From Paenibacillus glycanilyticus (GTDB taxonomy: Bacteria > Bacillota > Bacilli > Paenibacillales > Paenibacillaceae), in assembly GCF_030161375.1 (NCBI RefSeq), contig NZ_BSSQ01000008.1:170108-234107 (forward strand): 64,000 bases of DNA, written 5' to 3'. This document shows positions 34,020 through 41,777 of the stretch, piece by piece; position 1 is the stretch's first letter, and each line of letters begins with the position of its first letter. Under the pieces are notes generated by a model. It was not told where the DNA came from and ran no database searches. It saw only the letters and a list, made by a program, of their open reading frames with translations. A program made the translations under genes and the position numbers.

Positions 34020-36626
34020 TTAACGAAGCAGCTTAAACATTATGGCTTGCCCTGCCTGCAAGATGATTTCGTTCCGGAAATACAGGGTATCCTCTAAAAT
34101 GTCAAAGGAAACCTCTTTATTGCCGAATGATACGCAATCTACTTTTTCCAATACGGATGATGTCGTTTTGAACATGTTCAAATTCAGCCCGTCCCCGCCG
34201 CCTAATACCTTCAAGCTAAGGTGATCCGCCGTCATTTCGAATTGACCCCAGACGCGGTCGAGCGACCAGAATGTCCGGAATTCTTCTTGCATGGTTTGTA
34301 CCGGGCGAAAGCCGATCATGCCCTTGACTCCATCATATTCAAACCCGCTGAACGCATGTAGCAAGGAGTAGCTTGCCATAGACCGCGCATAATTGCTGCC
34401 GCATTCGAATTCGTTCCAAGGATTGCGTTTCTCGCCATCGTAACGATCCCGGATGGCCTTTACGATCGATAACCCTTCCTCGACAAAACCCTCCTGAATC
34501 ATATGCGAAGCCGCTTGATATTCAAAACCCGTCATCGTCTCCGAATTGTAGGTTAACGGGATTGACGGCTTTGCGGTTCCCTCCGGCCAAGTGCATATGA
34601 CAATGCCCGCTTCATCATTCAGTGAATATAAGCGCCATGTGTTGGCTTCGTTCCTCATGCTAGACTTATAGTTATGACGGTATAACGATTGCAGCGCCGT
34701 GCGGGTTTGCTCCTTGTCGAATATTTCTCCTAGTCCGCACAAATTGGCATGCCACTGGGCGATAACCTGATCAATGACGCAACCGTCGCCGATTTGATAT
34801 TTTATTTCGGAGCGTTCTTCATTCCAATATCCATGTACGGCATCTTCTCCGAATCGAGGAAGGATCGAATCGTCCGACAAATCCACGCGTTGCCCATAAT
34901 AAGAACCGTTAAATAGATGCTGGTCCGCCCATTCTTTCCCCCTCTTAAAGACGCATTGATAAGTTTCGGCCGTTTGCCTCTCTCCTAAAAAGGAGGCCAT
35001 TTCGGAACCCGCCTTCAGAGCAGCCAGATAAAAGCCGGTCAACCAGGAATTGGGACCATACAGCTCCATATCAAGAGTATGGTGCTGTCTCCCCTCCAGC
35101 ACCCCTTTTTTCAGCGGGTCCCATTGATCGTCGTTGGTATCGGCCCAGGCATACTCAATGGAATTCCGGATTGCCGGCCAGTTCGCGATCAGCCATTCGG
35201 TATTTCCGGAAATTTTCCAATCCCGATACGCTTTAATTACGCCTCCAAATTGACCGTCAGCGCAAGCATGGAAATTCTGCTGTTCCCGGCCAATCGGCAG
35301 CATAAGCCGAAACATCATTTGGCCATCCGGGCGGCTATTATAACGGAAATCCAGATCGCGCATGCTGCGTTCCAAGTTCGGGAATAGGAATGGAAGCGCA
35401 TAGGCATAGTTCCACACATGCGTGCAAGAGCCTTCGCAGGAACCCGTGTCTTCCGTAAGACCCTCGAAGCCATAAAAGGAGCCGTCCGTCAACCGCAAAC
35501 AAGTCGCAGTCTTAAGCACGGATAAATTAGCGGACACGGCTTCCTTCGCGACATCAGGAATCGTTGTAGAGAATAAAGCCTCTTTAAAAGCATTGGTTTC
35601 GGCAAGCAGCCGGTCCCAATGCTCCAGCGCGTACTTTCCGCTAGCTTCCGCATTGTCGAACAACGTTGCGTAGTAGTGTTTCCAGCTGTTTGACCCTGAC
35701 TTCTGCGGGTTCCAGAAATTAACCATATTCGGGAAGTTCCAGCTAATCGTAAATCTGACCTTGCCCTTCTCGCCGGGCTTCAAGTTCACATGCGCGGCAA
35801 GTGTTGCCGTGTCCTTGTGTCGATCACTAGGCGGCATCTCTTCGGCATAGGTTCTATTCCTCATGGCCCCGGGTCTCGAAAAATCATGCCAATACATCTC
35901 CAGCGCATCACACCATCCGCCGCGGTACCAGAAATCCTGACGGCTGACTTCGGCCGCATCGGTCGCGATGCAGATATCGCCGTATTGCGGATGATCATCT
36001 TCATATTGCTTAGAGGAGAGTCCCAATTTATGTAGGGTTCGGCCGCTGACGCTAACCGATTGGCGATAGCAATGGATCACCTTCTCCGTTGGAATCGGGT
36101 TGCCAACGGACAAAGCAATGGTGTAATCGATAGACGAATCGCTAGTATTCTCGATCACCCATTCGAACAATGCGGCCGGAATACTAGAATCGTGGTCGTT
36201 AAGAGGAATAAAAGGATTAAACGCGAGCAGCTCCATTCGACCTGGGAATGAACGGTCGGCAAACGTCATGCCGGCCATTGGAAATTCCCCCTGAAACTCC
36301 GTATCTTCAAAATGAGGCATGCCGGCCATGGTCTGGCTTTCCGGTCCGAACCCGTAACCGCTGTACCAAGGCCCTCCACGGATATGCTCTCCCATGTAAG
36401 GTGCCTGCAAGTCCCCATTTAGAATTCGGGCATCCAACAATCGACCCTGAGTCTCCGCTTTAACGGCAAAATGACTAAACCCGTTAAAGCTTTTTTTATT
36501 TGGCCTATTGAAAATTTCCCAGTCTATCAGTCTGCCATTGCCAGCAAGACCAATACTCCCGCTGCCTATCCCTCCCAGAGGGAATGAGATCTCTCTTGTT
36601 TTTGCGCCTTTATAGCTTTTGGCCAT
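34020..36626 (-). CDS. GH116-like glycoside hydrolase (bile acid beta-glucosidase/GBA2 family)
   Basis: An 868-residue intracellular enzyme. The N-terminal domain begins ISFPLGGIGSGSIGLAGNG, the hallmark of this family, and continues as a beta-sandwich to about residue 350. The C-terminal (alpha/alpha)6 barrel holds GSCEGSCTHVWNYAYALPFL, where the nucleophile Glu is expected, and HTLDMELYGPNSWLTGFYLAAL, where the acid Asp is expected. These segments differ somewhat from the human-type GH116, so it is a divergent bacterial branch, perhaps a beta-glucosidase or beta-xylosidase. ATG 36626 follows GAGAGGAG. A cre-like site lies about 100 bases upstream. Confidence 0.85.
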   Translation of the reverse strand: MAKSYKGAKTREISFPLGGIGSGSIGLAGNGRLIDWEIFNRPNKKSFNGFSHFAVKAETQGRLLDARILNGDLQAPYMGEHIRGGPWYSGYGFGPESQTMAGMPHFEDTEFQGEFPMAGMTFADRSFPGRMELLAFNPFIPLNDHDSSIPAALFEWVIENTSDSSIDYTIALSVGNPIPTEKVIHCYRQSVSVSGRTLHKLGLSSKQYEDDHPQYGDICIATDAAEVSRQDFWYRGGWCDALEMYWHDFSRPGAMRNRTYAEEMPPSDRHKDTATLAAHVNLKPGEKGKVRFTISWNFPNMVNFWNPQKSGSNSWKHYYATLFDNAEASGKYALEHWDRLLAETNAFKEALFSTTIPDVAKEAVSANLSVLKTATCLRLTDGSFYGFEGLTEDTGSCEGSCTHVWNYAYALPFLFPNLERSMRDLDFRYNSRPDGQMMFRLMLPIGREQQNFHACADGQFGGVIKAYRDWKISGNTEWLIANWPAIRNSIEYAWADTNDDQWDPLKKGVLEGRQHHTLDMELYGPNSWLTGFYLAALKAGSEMASFLGERQTAETYQCVFKRGKEWADQHLFNGSYYGQRVDLSDDSILPRFGEDAVHGYWNEERSEIKYQIGDGCVIDQVIAQWHANLCGLGEIFDKEQTRTALQSLYRHNYKSSMRNEANTWRLYSLNDEAGIVICTWPEGTAKPSIPLTYNSETMTGFEYQAASHMIQEGFVEEGLSIVKAIRDRYDGEKRNPWNEFECGSNYARSMASYSLLHAFSGFEYDGVKGMIGFRPVQTMQEEFRTFWSLDRVWGQFEMTADHLSLKVLGGGDGLNLNMFKTTSSVLEKVDCVSFGNKEVSFDILEDTLYFRNEIILQAGQAIMFKLLR

Positions 36627-36727
36627 ATGCAGAAACTCCTCTCAAGACAAGTAGTGTCATGCGGTGTTTCCAATTATTTCATACACTATCCATCATTGAT
36701 TGCTTGCATGAAAAAGGCAACTAAATT

Positions 36728-36740
36728 TTAAGCGTTTCCA
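36728..36740. promoter_or_regulatory. cre-like site before the GH116 gene
   Basis: The minus-strand reading is TGGAAACGCTTAA, sharing the core TGGAAACGCTT with 32736-32749. It sits about 100 bases upstream of the GH116 start codon. Confidence 0.55.
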
Positions 36741-36746
36741 ATAAAA

Positions 36747-36788
36747 AATAACCTGTTCTGCAGAAGGTGATCCGCAAAGCAGGTTATT
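36747..36788 (-). terminator. Terminator of the SDR gene
   Basis: AATAACCTG (36747-36755) pairs with CAGGTTATT (36780-36788), with A-rich sequence to the left giving a T-tract on the minus strand. It lies directly after the stop codon. Confidence 0.85.
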
Positions 36789-36797
36789 CATTTTCGG

Positions 36798-37640
36798 TTA
36801 TTCAGCTGCCTGGTCCGCCCACGAATGCCGCGGCTTCCAGCCGAGTACTCTCTCGGCTTCCTTGTTGCTGACGATGGCCGTCCGCTCCGGGAACGGGTCG
36901 CGCAGATCTTTGACATCCGGATAGAACTGTTCGATCAACTCTGCGGTTGGCCGGTCGCTTAGCGTATCGCTGCTAGTAATATTGAGACAGACTGCTCCTC
37001 TATCGTCGACTTGAAGCGAAGCAATGCAGGCGCTGACGGCATCGCGGATGTCGATGTAGCTCCAGAAAATATTTTTGAATGCCTCCGGCTTGCTAATGGC
37101 AAGATGTTTGTAATCCTCCGGCTTCGTAATCATGGAGAAACGGAGCGAGATCACCTGCATCCCGTTACGGCGGTCGAACATCGCGGCCGTCAACTCGTTT
37201 ACGATCTTCGATAAGCCATAGCATTCCTGCGGCTGCTGCGGATGCTCCTCGTCCACCGGCAGGTAGTCCGGCGAGAACGGGGATGGCGCCCATGCGAAGC
37301 CGTAAGAGGATTCGCTAGAGCCAACAACGACTTTCCGGATGTTAAGAAGCGAAGCTGCTTCAAGAATGTTGTAACCGGAGACAACGTTGTTAGAGAATAT
37401 ATACGGATATGGATAACCAAGAGGAGCCGGAATAGCAGCCAGATGAATAACCGCAACCGCCCCATGAAGCGCGGAGACGACTTGCCCGAAATCGTTAAGG
37501 TCTACTTTGATTTGCCGGCACCTCAGCTCGTTGGAGCGCTGCGTATCCAGCGAGGTGACATTATAGCCCTCTTGCTGAAGCTCCTTGATCAGCGCCGAAC
37601 CCAGCTTGCCGCTGCCTCCCGTTACTGCAATTGTTTTCAT
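36798..37640 (-). CDS. Extended SDR, NAD(P)-dependent epimerase/dehydratase family
   Basis: A 280-residue Rossmann enzyme with GGSGKLGSALI for NAD(P) binding (residues 7-17), the YGLSK catalytic Tyr-Lys pair and a VIHLAAIPAP strand. It resembles uronate dehydrogenases and nucleotide-sugar epimerases, but the substrate is not decided by sequence. I choose ATG 37640 (KTIAVTGGSG), 11 bases after GGAG; an upstream GTG at 37652 sits inside the binding site. It is transcribed 28 bases after the dehydratase gene, which suggests that both act on the same sugar acid or sugar. Confidence 0.88.
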   Translation of the reverse strand: MKTIAVTGGSGKLGSALIKELQQEGYNVTSLDTQRSNELRCRQIKVDLNDFGQVVSALHGAVAVIHLAAIPAPLGYPYPYIFSNNVVSGYNILEAASLLNIRKVVVGSSESSYGFAWAPSPFSPDYLPVDEEHPQQPQECYGLSKIVNELTAAMFDRRNGMQVISLRFSMITKPEDYKHLAISKPEAFKNIFWSYIDIRDAVSACIASLQVDDRGAVCLNITSSDTLSDRPTAELIEQFYPDVKDLRDPFPERTAIVSNKEAERVLGWKPRHSWADQAAE

Positions 37641-37668
37641 GTCATGGAACACTCCTATTGTCTGAAAG

Positions 37669-38892
37669 TTACGGCCGTACTAGCGTACCGTCCGCCTTGC
37701 GGTCCAACTGATAAGGATTGAAATAAACCGATCGCTTAAAGCCTTCTCCCAGCAGCTGCTGCGCCTTTAGTTCATCGAGTTCAATGCCAAGGCCCGGCTT
37801 TTGCGACGGATACAGATAACCGCCCTTGCGCTCGATATGTCCTGCGAAGGCGTCTTGTTCCTCCGGTTTGAAGTGATTCACTTCCTGTATGCCGAAGTTC
37901 CAGATCGCCATATCAAGGTGCACGGCCGCCGCCTGGTTGACCGGATCGTTCTCCCCGCCCTCCTGCCAAGCCGTACGTACGCCAAACGCTTCGGCTAATG
38001 CCGCGATTTTGCGGCAGGCGCTTATGCCTCCGGCCTTGGATACCCGCACGCGGATAAAGTCGATCAATTGCTCCTTGATCAGCTGCGTCCATTCCTGCGG
38101 ATTGACGAACAACTCGCCAACGGCCTGAGGGGTCGCGCATTGCTGCCGCAAATGGCGGTACCAGCCAATCTGCTCCGGAGCGATGGCGTCTTCGAGGAAG
38201 AAGAGGCTGTATGGCTCTACCCGCTTCGCAAGCTGTATAGCGTTGACCGGCGACAGATGCTCATGAACGTCGTGGGTGAATTGAACGCCCATGCCGAATT
38301 CGTTGCGGAGCTGCTCGAACATATGCGGAATGGCATGCAAATAGGACTGCTCGTCAAATACCGGGCCATTGCCCCATGCTTGCTGCGGGAGATTGGCTTT
38401 ATCCCGGTCGATGAAGCCGCCTCCCCCGTAACCGCCCATTTGAACGCGGATAACGGTGTAGCCTTCTTCAATGAATTTGTGGACATCCTCTTTGAGCTCG
38501 CCAATATCCTTGCCTCCGGCATGGCCATAACAAGGAACCGCGGCGCGGCATGCCCCGCCAAGCAGCTGGTAGACGGGAAGTCCCGCTTCCTTGCCTTTGA
38601 TATCCCATAGCGCCATGTCAATACCGCCGATTGCCGTATGCAGCAAAGCGCCGTTTCTCCAATACCCGCTCATATACATCGTCTGCCACAAATCTTCTAT
38701 ATTGGCGGCTTCTTTGCCGATTAATAGAGGCGCTAGCAATTGCTCAATGATTTGCACAACGCTCTCCGGATTATAGACATCGGATGCGGAACCAAGGCCG
38801 TACAATCCATCCTGGTCGGTCATGACTTTAACGATGGTCCAAGTCCCGTTTTTGCGGGTGCGAATACATTGGATTCCGGTTATTTTTGCCAT
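37669..38892 (-). CDS. Enolase-superfamily sugar-acid dehydratase (RspA/ManD-like)
   Basis: A 407-residue member of the mandelate racemase/muconate lactonising group. The N-terminal capping domain begins AKITGIQCIRTRKNGTWTIV. The barrel shows THDVHEHLSPVNAIQLAK, LFFLEDAIAPEQIGWY, ELFVNPQEWTQLIKEQLIDFIR (metal ligands) and WQEGGENDPVNQAAAVHLD. It is closest to the RspA/mannonate dehydratase branch, with the less common GENDP signature, so mannonate, gluconate or another aldonate could be the substrate. ATG 38892 follows GAGGAGGG; the open frame reaches 39021 but without a site there. Confidence 0.88.
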   Translation of the reverse strand: MAKITGIQCIRTRKNGTWTIVKVMTDQDGLYGLGSASDVYNPESVVQIIEQLLAPLLIGKEAANIEDLWQTMYMSGYWRNGALLHTAIGGIDMALWDIKGKEAGLPVYQLLGGACRAAVPCYGHAGGKDIGELKEDVHKFIEEGYTVIRVQMGGYGGGGFIDRDKANLPQQAWGNGPVFDEQSYLHAIPHMFEQLRNEFGMGVQFTHDVHEHLSPVNAIQLAKRVEPYSLFFLEDAIAPEQIGWYRHLRQQCATPQAVGELFVNPQEWTQLIKEQLIDFIRVRVSKAGGISACRKIAALAEAFGVRTAWQEGGENDPVNQAAAVHLDMAIWNFGIQEVNHFKPEEQDAFAGHIERKGGYLYPSQKPGLGIELDELKAQQLLGEGFKRSVYFNPYQLDRKADGTLVRP

Positions 38893-39075
38893 AGTAAAAC
38901 CCTCCTCTTGTCGTGCTTTCTCCCATTCTAAGCCGCTTTGGATAGGCTCTAAATGAGACATCTTTAAACTTTCTGTCGCATTCTTGGCTTCTTTCGTTTC
39001 TGCACTGTCTAGGCGCCGCATGTTGCGCTAGATTAGATACAGACGCGATCGATCAAGTTACAGGAGGAATACGAA

Positions 39076-41712
39076 ATGATTCATGCCAATGCGGCTTTGT
39101 ACAAAAAGGCGGATGCTCCAATGGAGCAGCGCGTAGCGGATTTGCTTGCCCGGATGTCTCTTAAAGAGAAGGTCCGGCAGCTGGATCAATATTTTGGCGC
39201 CTCATTCATGAGCGCGACCCATCCCCACATGATTACCGTGATGGCCGATGATGCGGTGGTGAACTGGGACAAAGTGCGCGAAGTAGTAGGCGAGGAAGGT
39301 ATCGGCTGCCTTCATGACTTGTATGGCACGGCCGAGGTGAATAACCAGTTGCAGCGTTATGCAGTGGAAGAGACTCGGTTAGGCATTCCGATTCTGTTCA
39401 GCGAAGAAGCTTTGCACGGTTTATTGCGTCCCGGCTTTACGGTATACCCGCATGCCATCACCATGGCTTCGACTTGGAATCCCGCAATTGTAAAAGAGAT
39501 TGGCCGGCAGATCGCGGCCGAATCGCGCAGCGTAGGCATTCACGAAACGTTTGGGCCGGTACTCGATCTTGCCCGCGAGCCGCGCTGGGGACGAGTGGAA
39601 GAGACGTTCGGCGAAGACACGCATCTGGCGAGCCGCATGGCGGTGGCGATGATTAAGGGCCTGCAAGGCGACGACCTTGCCGCGAACAACAGCCTTATTG
39701 CGGAGCCGAAGCATTTTGCCGTACACGGAATTCCGGAATCCGGACTGAACCATTCTCCCGCTTCCATCGGCCTGAACGATATGCACGCCTATCACCTTCC
39801 GGTCTTTGAAGCGGCATTTGTGGAAGCCGGCGCGGTTAACGCGATGTGTTCCTATAATTCCATTGACGGCGTTCCATGCTCGGCCGACTACAGCCTGCTG
39901 ACGGAAGTTCTGCGCGGACAGTGGAACATGCCGGGGTTTGTCCGTTCCGATCTCGGGGCTATCGCCCGTCTGCAGCATGCGCATTTCACGGCCGATTCGG
40001 AGAAGGAAGCGATCCGCCAGGCGCTGGTTGCCGGCACGGACATGCAATATTACGATTACCCGCATGAGCTCTATCAGCAGTCGATTACCGAGATGGTAGA
40101 AAGCGGCGAATTGGATGCGGCGGTCGTGGATCAAGCTGTTTCCCGCGTGCTGAAGGTGAAGTTCATGCTCGGCTTGTTCGAGAATCCGTATGTCGATCCG
40201 GAGCTTTCCAAGCAGGCCATCCGCCATGCCCAGCATGGACAGACGGCGCTTCAGACGGCGCGGGAAGGTATCGTCTTGCTGAAAAATGAGGCTTACGCTC
40301 TTCCGCTCGTCAAAACTTTGGGAAGCATTGCCGTTATCGGACCTAGCGCGGCTGAAGCCCGGCTTGGCGACTATACGCCTTATATCGAAGGTTTTAAGCC
40401 TTCAACTCTGCTCGAGGGCATTAAATCAGCTGTCTCTTCCGAGACGAACGTGCTGTATGCCAAGGGTACGGGCATTCTGGCCGATGAGCTCGAAGCCATT
40501 CCGGCGGACTGCCTCCATGACGGCAGCGGCAATCCTGGACTGGTCGGCGAATACTTCAACAATCCGGAGCTTGCGGGTTCTCCTGTTCTAAGCAAGCTGG
40601 ACCGCCACATCAACTTCAACTGGGTCATTACAAAGCCGGATCAAAGCATTAACACGATGGGCTTCTCCGTCCGTTGGACCGGCAAGCTTATTCCGAAGCA
40701 TAGCTTCAGCGGTTACATCGGTACAATTAGCCAGGACAGCATGCGCTTCTGGCTGGACGGCGAGCTGCTTGTGGACGGCTGGGGCAAGGACAAAAGCGCT
40801 AAGCGCAGCGTTCCGATCGAGCTAGAAGCCGGCAGGGAATACGATATCCGCGCGGAATATTGCAAGGATACAAACGGCGTTGAAGTCGTGCTCGGATGGA
40901 ACCACAACACGATTGGCATTCAAGATGCGGTTGCCGCGGCGGCTCAAGCCGATGTTGCCATTGTCGCCCTTGGCGATTCCGAGCGTACCTGCGGGGAAGG
41001 CATTGACCGCAGCAGCCTGGATTTGCCGGGCGACCAGCTTAAGCTTTTGAAGGCAGTATATGAGACGGGCACTCCCGTTATTCTGGTTCTCCAGAATGGA
41101 CGTCCCCTTACATTGGAATGGGAATCTGAGCATATTCCGGCTATTATCGAAGCTTGGTATCCGGGCGAGCAGGGCGGCGTTGCGATTGCCGAGGTATTGT
41201 TTGGCGATTACAACCCGGCTGGCCGTCTGCCGATTTCCTTCCCGCGGACTATCGGCCAAATTCCGGTCTACTATAACCGCCGCCGCGGTGGCCAGAAGCA
41301 TTATGCCGGAGGCAATAACGAACCGCTGTATCCTTTTGGCCATGGCCTCAGCTATACAACGTTCCGGTATGGCAATCTGCAACTAGGTTCGCTTGAGATC
41401 GGCGCGGATGATAGTGTCGACGTGACGTTCGACGTGACCAATACAGGTGACCGTGCGGGTGACGAGGTCGTTCAACTCTACGTGAGCGACGTGTTCAGCT
41501 CGGTAGCGCGGCCGGAGAAGGAGCTTCGCCACTTCAAGCGCATCCGCTTGCAGCCGGGCGAAACGGCAAATGTTGCGTTTACGCTGACCTCTCGCGATCT
41601 CCGCGTTCTCGGCCGCGATCTGAAATGGACCGTCGAGCCCGGCGCCTTCCGCGTGCTGATTGGTTCAAGCTCCAGTCATATCGCTCTGACTGGCGAGTTT
41701 GAGGTGAAGTAA
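39076..41712 (+). CDS. GH3 beta-glycosidase with inserted PA14 domain
   Basis: An 878-residue GH3 enzyme without signal peptide. The TIM barrel (residues 15-340) carries KHFAVHGIPESGLNHSP and the nucleophile D292 in VRSDLGAI, where most GH3 members have SDWG. The (alpha/beta)6 domain is split by a PA14-type domain at about residues 490-620 (GLVGEYFNNPELAGSPV, FSGYIGTISQDSMRFWLDGE). A fibronectin-III-like tail ends the chain. Such architecture occurs in beta-glucosidases and beta-xylosidases acting on oligosaccharides. ATG 39076 follows AGGAGGAATACGAA. Divergent from the dehydratase operon. Confidence 0.92.
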   Translation: MIHANAALYKKADAPMEQRVADLLARMSLKEKVRQLDQYFGASFMSATHPHMITVMADDAVVNWDKVREVVGEEGIGCLHDLYGTAEVNNQLQRYAVEETRLGIPILFSEEALHGLLRPGFTVYPHAITMASTWNPAIVKEIGRQIAAESRSVGIHETFGPVLDLAREPRWGRVEETFGEDTHLASRMAVAMIKGLQGDDLAANNSLIAEPKHFAVHGIPESGLNHSPASIGLNDMHAYHLPVFEAAFVEAGAVNAMCSYNSIDGVPCSADYSLLTEVLRGQWNMPGFVRSDLGAIARLQHAHFTADSEKEAIRQALVAGTDMQYYDYPHELYQQSITEMVESGELDAAVVDQAVSRVLKVKFMLGLFENPYVDPELSKQAIRHAQHGQTALQTAREGIVLLKNEAYALPLVKTLGSIAVIGPSAAEARLGDYTPYIEGFKPSTLLEGIKSAVSSETNVLYAKGTGILADELEAIPADCLHDGSGNPGLVGEYFNNPELAGSPVLSKLDRHINFNWVITKPDQSINTMGFSVRWTGKLIPKHSFSGYIGTISQDSMRFWLDGELLVDGWGKDKSAKRSVPIELEAGREYDIRAEYCKDTNGVEVVLGWNHNTIGIQDAVAAAAQADVAIVALGDSERTCGEGIDRSSLDLPGDQLKLLKAVYETGTPVILVLQNGRPLTLEWESEHIPAIIEAWYPGEQGGVAIAEVLFGDYNPAGRLPISFPRTIGQIPVYYNRRRGGQKHYAGGNNEPLYPFGHGLSYTTFRYGNLQLGSLEIGADDSVDVTFDVTNTGDRAGDEVVQLYVSDVFSSVARPEKELRHFKRIRLQPGETANVAFTLTSRDLRVLGRDLKWTVEPGAFRVLIGSSSSHIALTGEFEVK

Positions 41713-41727
41713 GGCAACCCAAGCCTA

Positions 41728-41755
41728 AAAGCCCTACAGTTTCCTGTAGGGCTTT
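41728..41755. terminator. Bidirectional terminator between GH3 and GH38 genes
   Basis: AAAGCCCTACAG (41728-41739) pairs with CTGTAGGGCTTT (41744-41755). Confidence 0.9.
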
Positions 41756-41777
41756 ACTCATTTTCCCGCCATTTTTC

